Assembly (NCBI GenBank): GCA_003255065.1 | Contig: QAOA01004753.1 | Location: 703,321-767,320, forward strand | Origin: Cercis canadensis | Lineage: Eukaryota; Streptophyta; Magnoliopsida; Fabales; Fabaceae | Direction of reading: 5' to 3' | DNA: 64,000 bases | Shown here: positions 63,163-64,000 of the stretch, piece by piece | How the letters are laid out: every line of letters begins with the position of its first letter | How positions within the stretch are numbered: the stretch's first letter is position 1 | The notes under the pieces: model-generated | Databases searched by the model: none | What the model was told of the DNA's origin: nothing | The model's input: only the letters and a program-made list of their open reading frames with translations | Program-made: the position numbers and the translations under genes

Positions 63163-63970
63163 CGCCCCTGCAAGATGACAGATCCATCTAAGACACCTAT
63201 CTTGGACCTTAATATGCAAAAGGTGGAGGTGGCTAACTGTTTTGTTAAGATGTCAACTAATTGGTCTTTGGTGGAGACATGTGAAATTCGAAGTTGATTG
63301 GCTGCCACCTTCTCTTTGACAAAATGATAATCAAGAGCTATGTGCTTCATCCTGGAATGAAACACATGATTGGCACAGAGATATGTGACATCAATATTGT
63401 CATAGTAAATAATGGGAGATTCAGCAAGAGAGATACCAAGTTCACTTAACATATTTGTGAGCCATGTTAATTCAACTGCCTTGTACTCAGCTTCAGTGGA
63501 AGATCTAACAGCTGTTCTTTGTTTGTTGGAGGACTAAGAGATGGCGTTAAGCCCCATAAAAGAAGATGTGCAGATGTGAAAGTATGATCCATAGATTATC
63601 TGCCTAGTCAACATCCGAATAGGCATAGAGTTGTAGTTTGAATGTTGCCGAGAGATGAAGATGAAAATTGATAGTAGATTTAAGATAGCACAATACCCGT
63701 TTTAGTGCAGTCACATGTGTGATTGATGGGTTATGAATGAACTTTGACAACTTATTGACAGCATAGCCAATATCAAGACGGGTGAGTGAGAGATACTGGA
63801 GTGCCCCAACTAAACTTCTATACTCAATGGCACCTGTGGGTGCAGTACCATCATTTAGTTGTAGAGAAACCAAAGTGGAGAAAGGGGTTGTAGCACCTTT
63901 TGCAGCAGCATTCTTTGATTTGTCAAGTAAATCAAAAACGTATTTATGCTATGAAAGAAAAAGACCATTT
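63163..63970 (-). pseudogene. RT end and RNase H region of the Ale-like element
   Basis: Minus strand: LVGALQYLSLTRLDIGYAVN, KLSKFIHNPSITHVTALKRV, LCYLKSTINFHL, then a disrupted stretch, then IIYYDNIDVTYLCANHVFHS, RMKHIALDYHFVKEKVA and the end LRSKIGVLDGSVILQGRDRE. RNase H removes the RNA strand during reverse transcription. Broken. Confidence 0.82.
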
Positions 63971-64000
63971 TGATGAGGCAGGAACTCAACGCCTAGGAAG

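Larger units (their letters stand above)
62954..64000 (-). mobile_element. Ty1/copia (Ale-like) element, 3' end, running off the window
   Basis: A minus-strand element: the end of RT (GAIEYRSLVGALQYLSLTRL), RNase H, a purine tract (TTGCAGGGGCG) and a short LTR. The RNase H ending VSTKDQLVDILTKQL followed by LRSKIGVLDG is typical of the RE1/Ale group. It is broken, with about three or more disruptions. The 5' part is outside the window. Confidence 0.8.

Noticed and set aside
1-64000. tRNA, rRNA and snoRNA genes
   Set aside because: No convincing cloverleaf or rRNA segment was seen. The only tRNA-like matches are the retroelement primer-binding sites.
51035-64000. A triterpenoid biosynthesis gene cluster around the P450
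   Set aside because: No oxidosqualene cyclase, second P450, acyltransferase or glycosyltransferase is present in the window.

Overview
The window is plant nuclear DNA, from a eudicot and probably a rosid. The evidence is one complete-looking CYP716A-type cytochrome P450 gene, a plant ribosomal protein L9 fragment, and a dense stack of plant transposons: Ogre/Tat-type Ty3/gypsy, Ty1/copia, an intron-bearing Helitron, and hAT and Mutator-like non-autonomous elements. The sequence is a draft. Single N positions (16383, 25206, 26848, 35923, 43890, 52062, 59575, 62051, 62757, 62909) mark joins, and several are flanked by near-identical duplicated sequence that looks like unmerged contig ends.

Layout. 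1-25205 holds three head-to-tail plus-strand copies or part copies (A, B, C) of one Ogre-like family, called F1 here. Its order is ORF1, gag, protease, G-patch, an intron-like spacer, then RT, RNase H, archaeal-type RNase H and integrase, then a 3' untranslated region with a nine-unit ~67-bp tandem repeat, a polypurine tract and the LTR. Copy B is a mosaic: a gag piece of a second family (F2) lies between an F1 LTR fragment and F1 ORF1. 25207-34291 holds an F2 LTR end, a small host-like fragment (possibly a B3-domain C-terminus), two partly duplicated 5' ends of a Ty1/copia family, an F1 LTR sitting inside the copia LTR, and a decayed copia body. 34292-about 39620 is a minus-strand Helitron with Rep motifs and a helicase Walker A. 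The copia element interrupts its helicase, and a ~0.8-kb hAT-type element with an 8-bp target duplication interrupts its Rep region. About 40165-51034 is a minus-strand F2 Ogre-like element with a 2.3-kb 5' LTR, a tRNA-Arg-type primer site, a long open ORF1, broken gag/protease and a truncated RT.

51035-63117 is the gene-bearing part. The P450 gene (52303-54922, minus, three exons, 479 codons by my count) has everything expected of a working membrane-anchored class II P450. It most resembles CYP716A enzymes that oxidise C-28 of beta-amyrin-type triterpenes. Around it are a 325-bp and a 1.9-kb inverted-repeat element that look like one Mutator-like family, a 693-bp element with a perfect 9-bp target duplication, a 153-bp MITE, and a 3'-truncated RPL9 copy. 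The right edge (about 62954-64000) is the 3' end of an Ale-like Ty1/copia element running off the window.

Apart from the P450 gene, nothing here looks like a functioning host gene. No host operon-like or pathway cluster is visible, and no clearly new system was found. The most informative observations are the nesting order of the transposons, the F1/F2 mosaic, the nucleosome-sized tandem repeats inside both Ogre LTR families, and the Mutator-like family beside the P450 gene.
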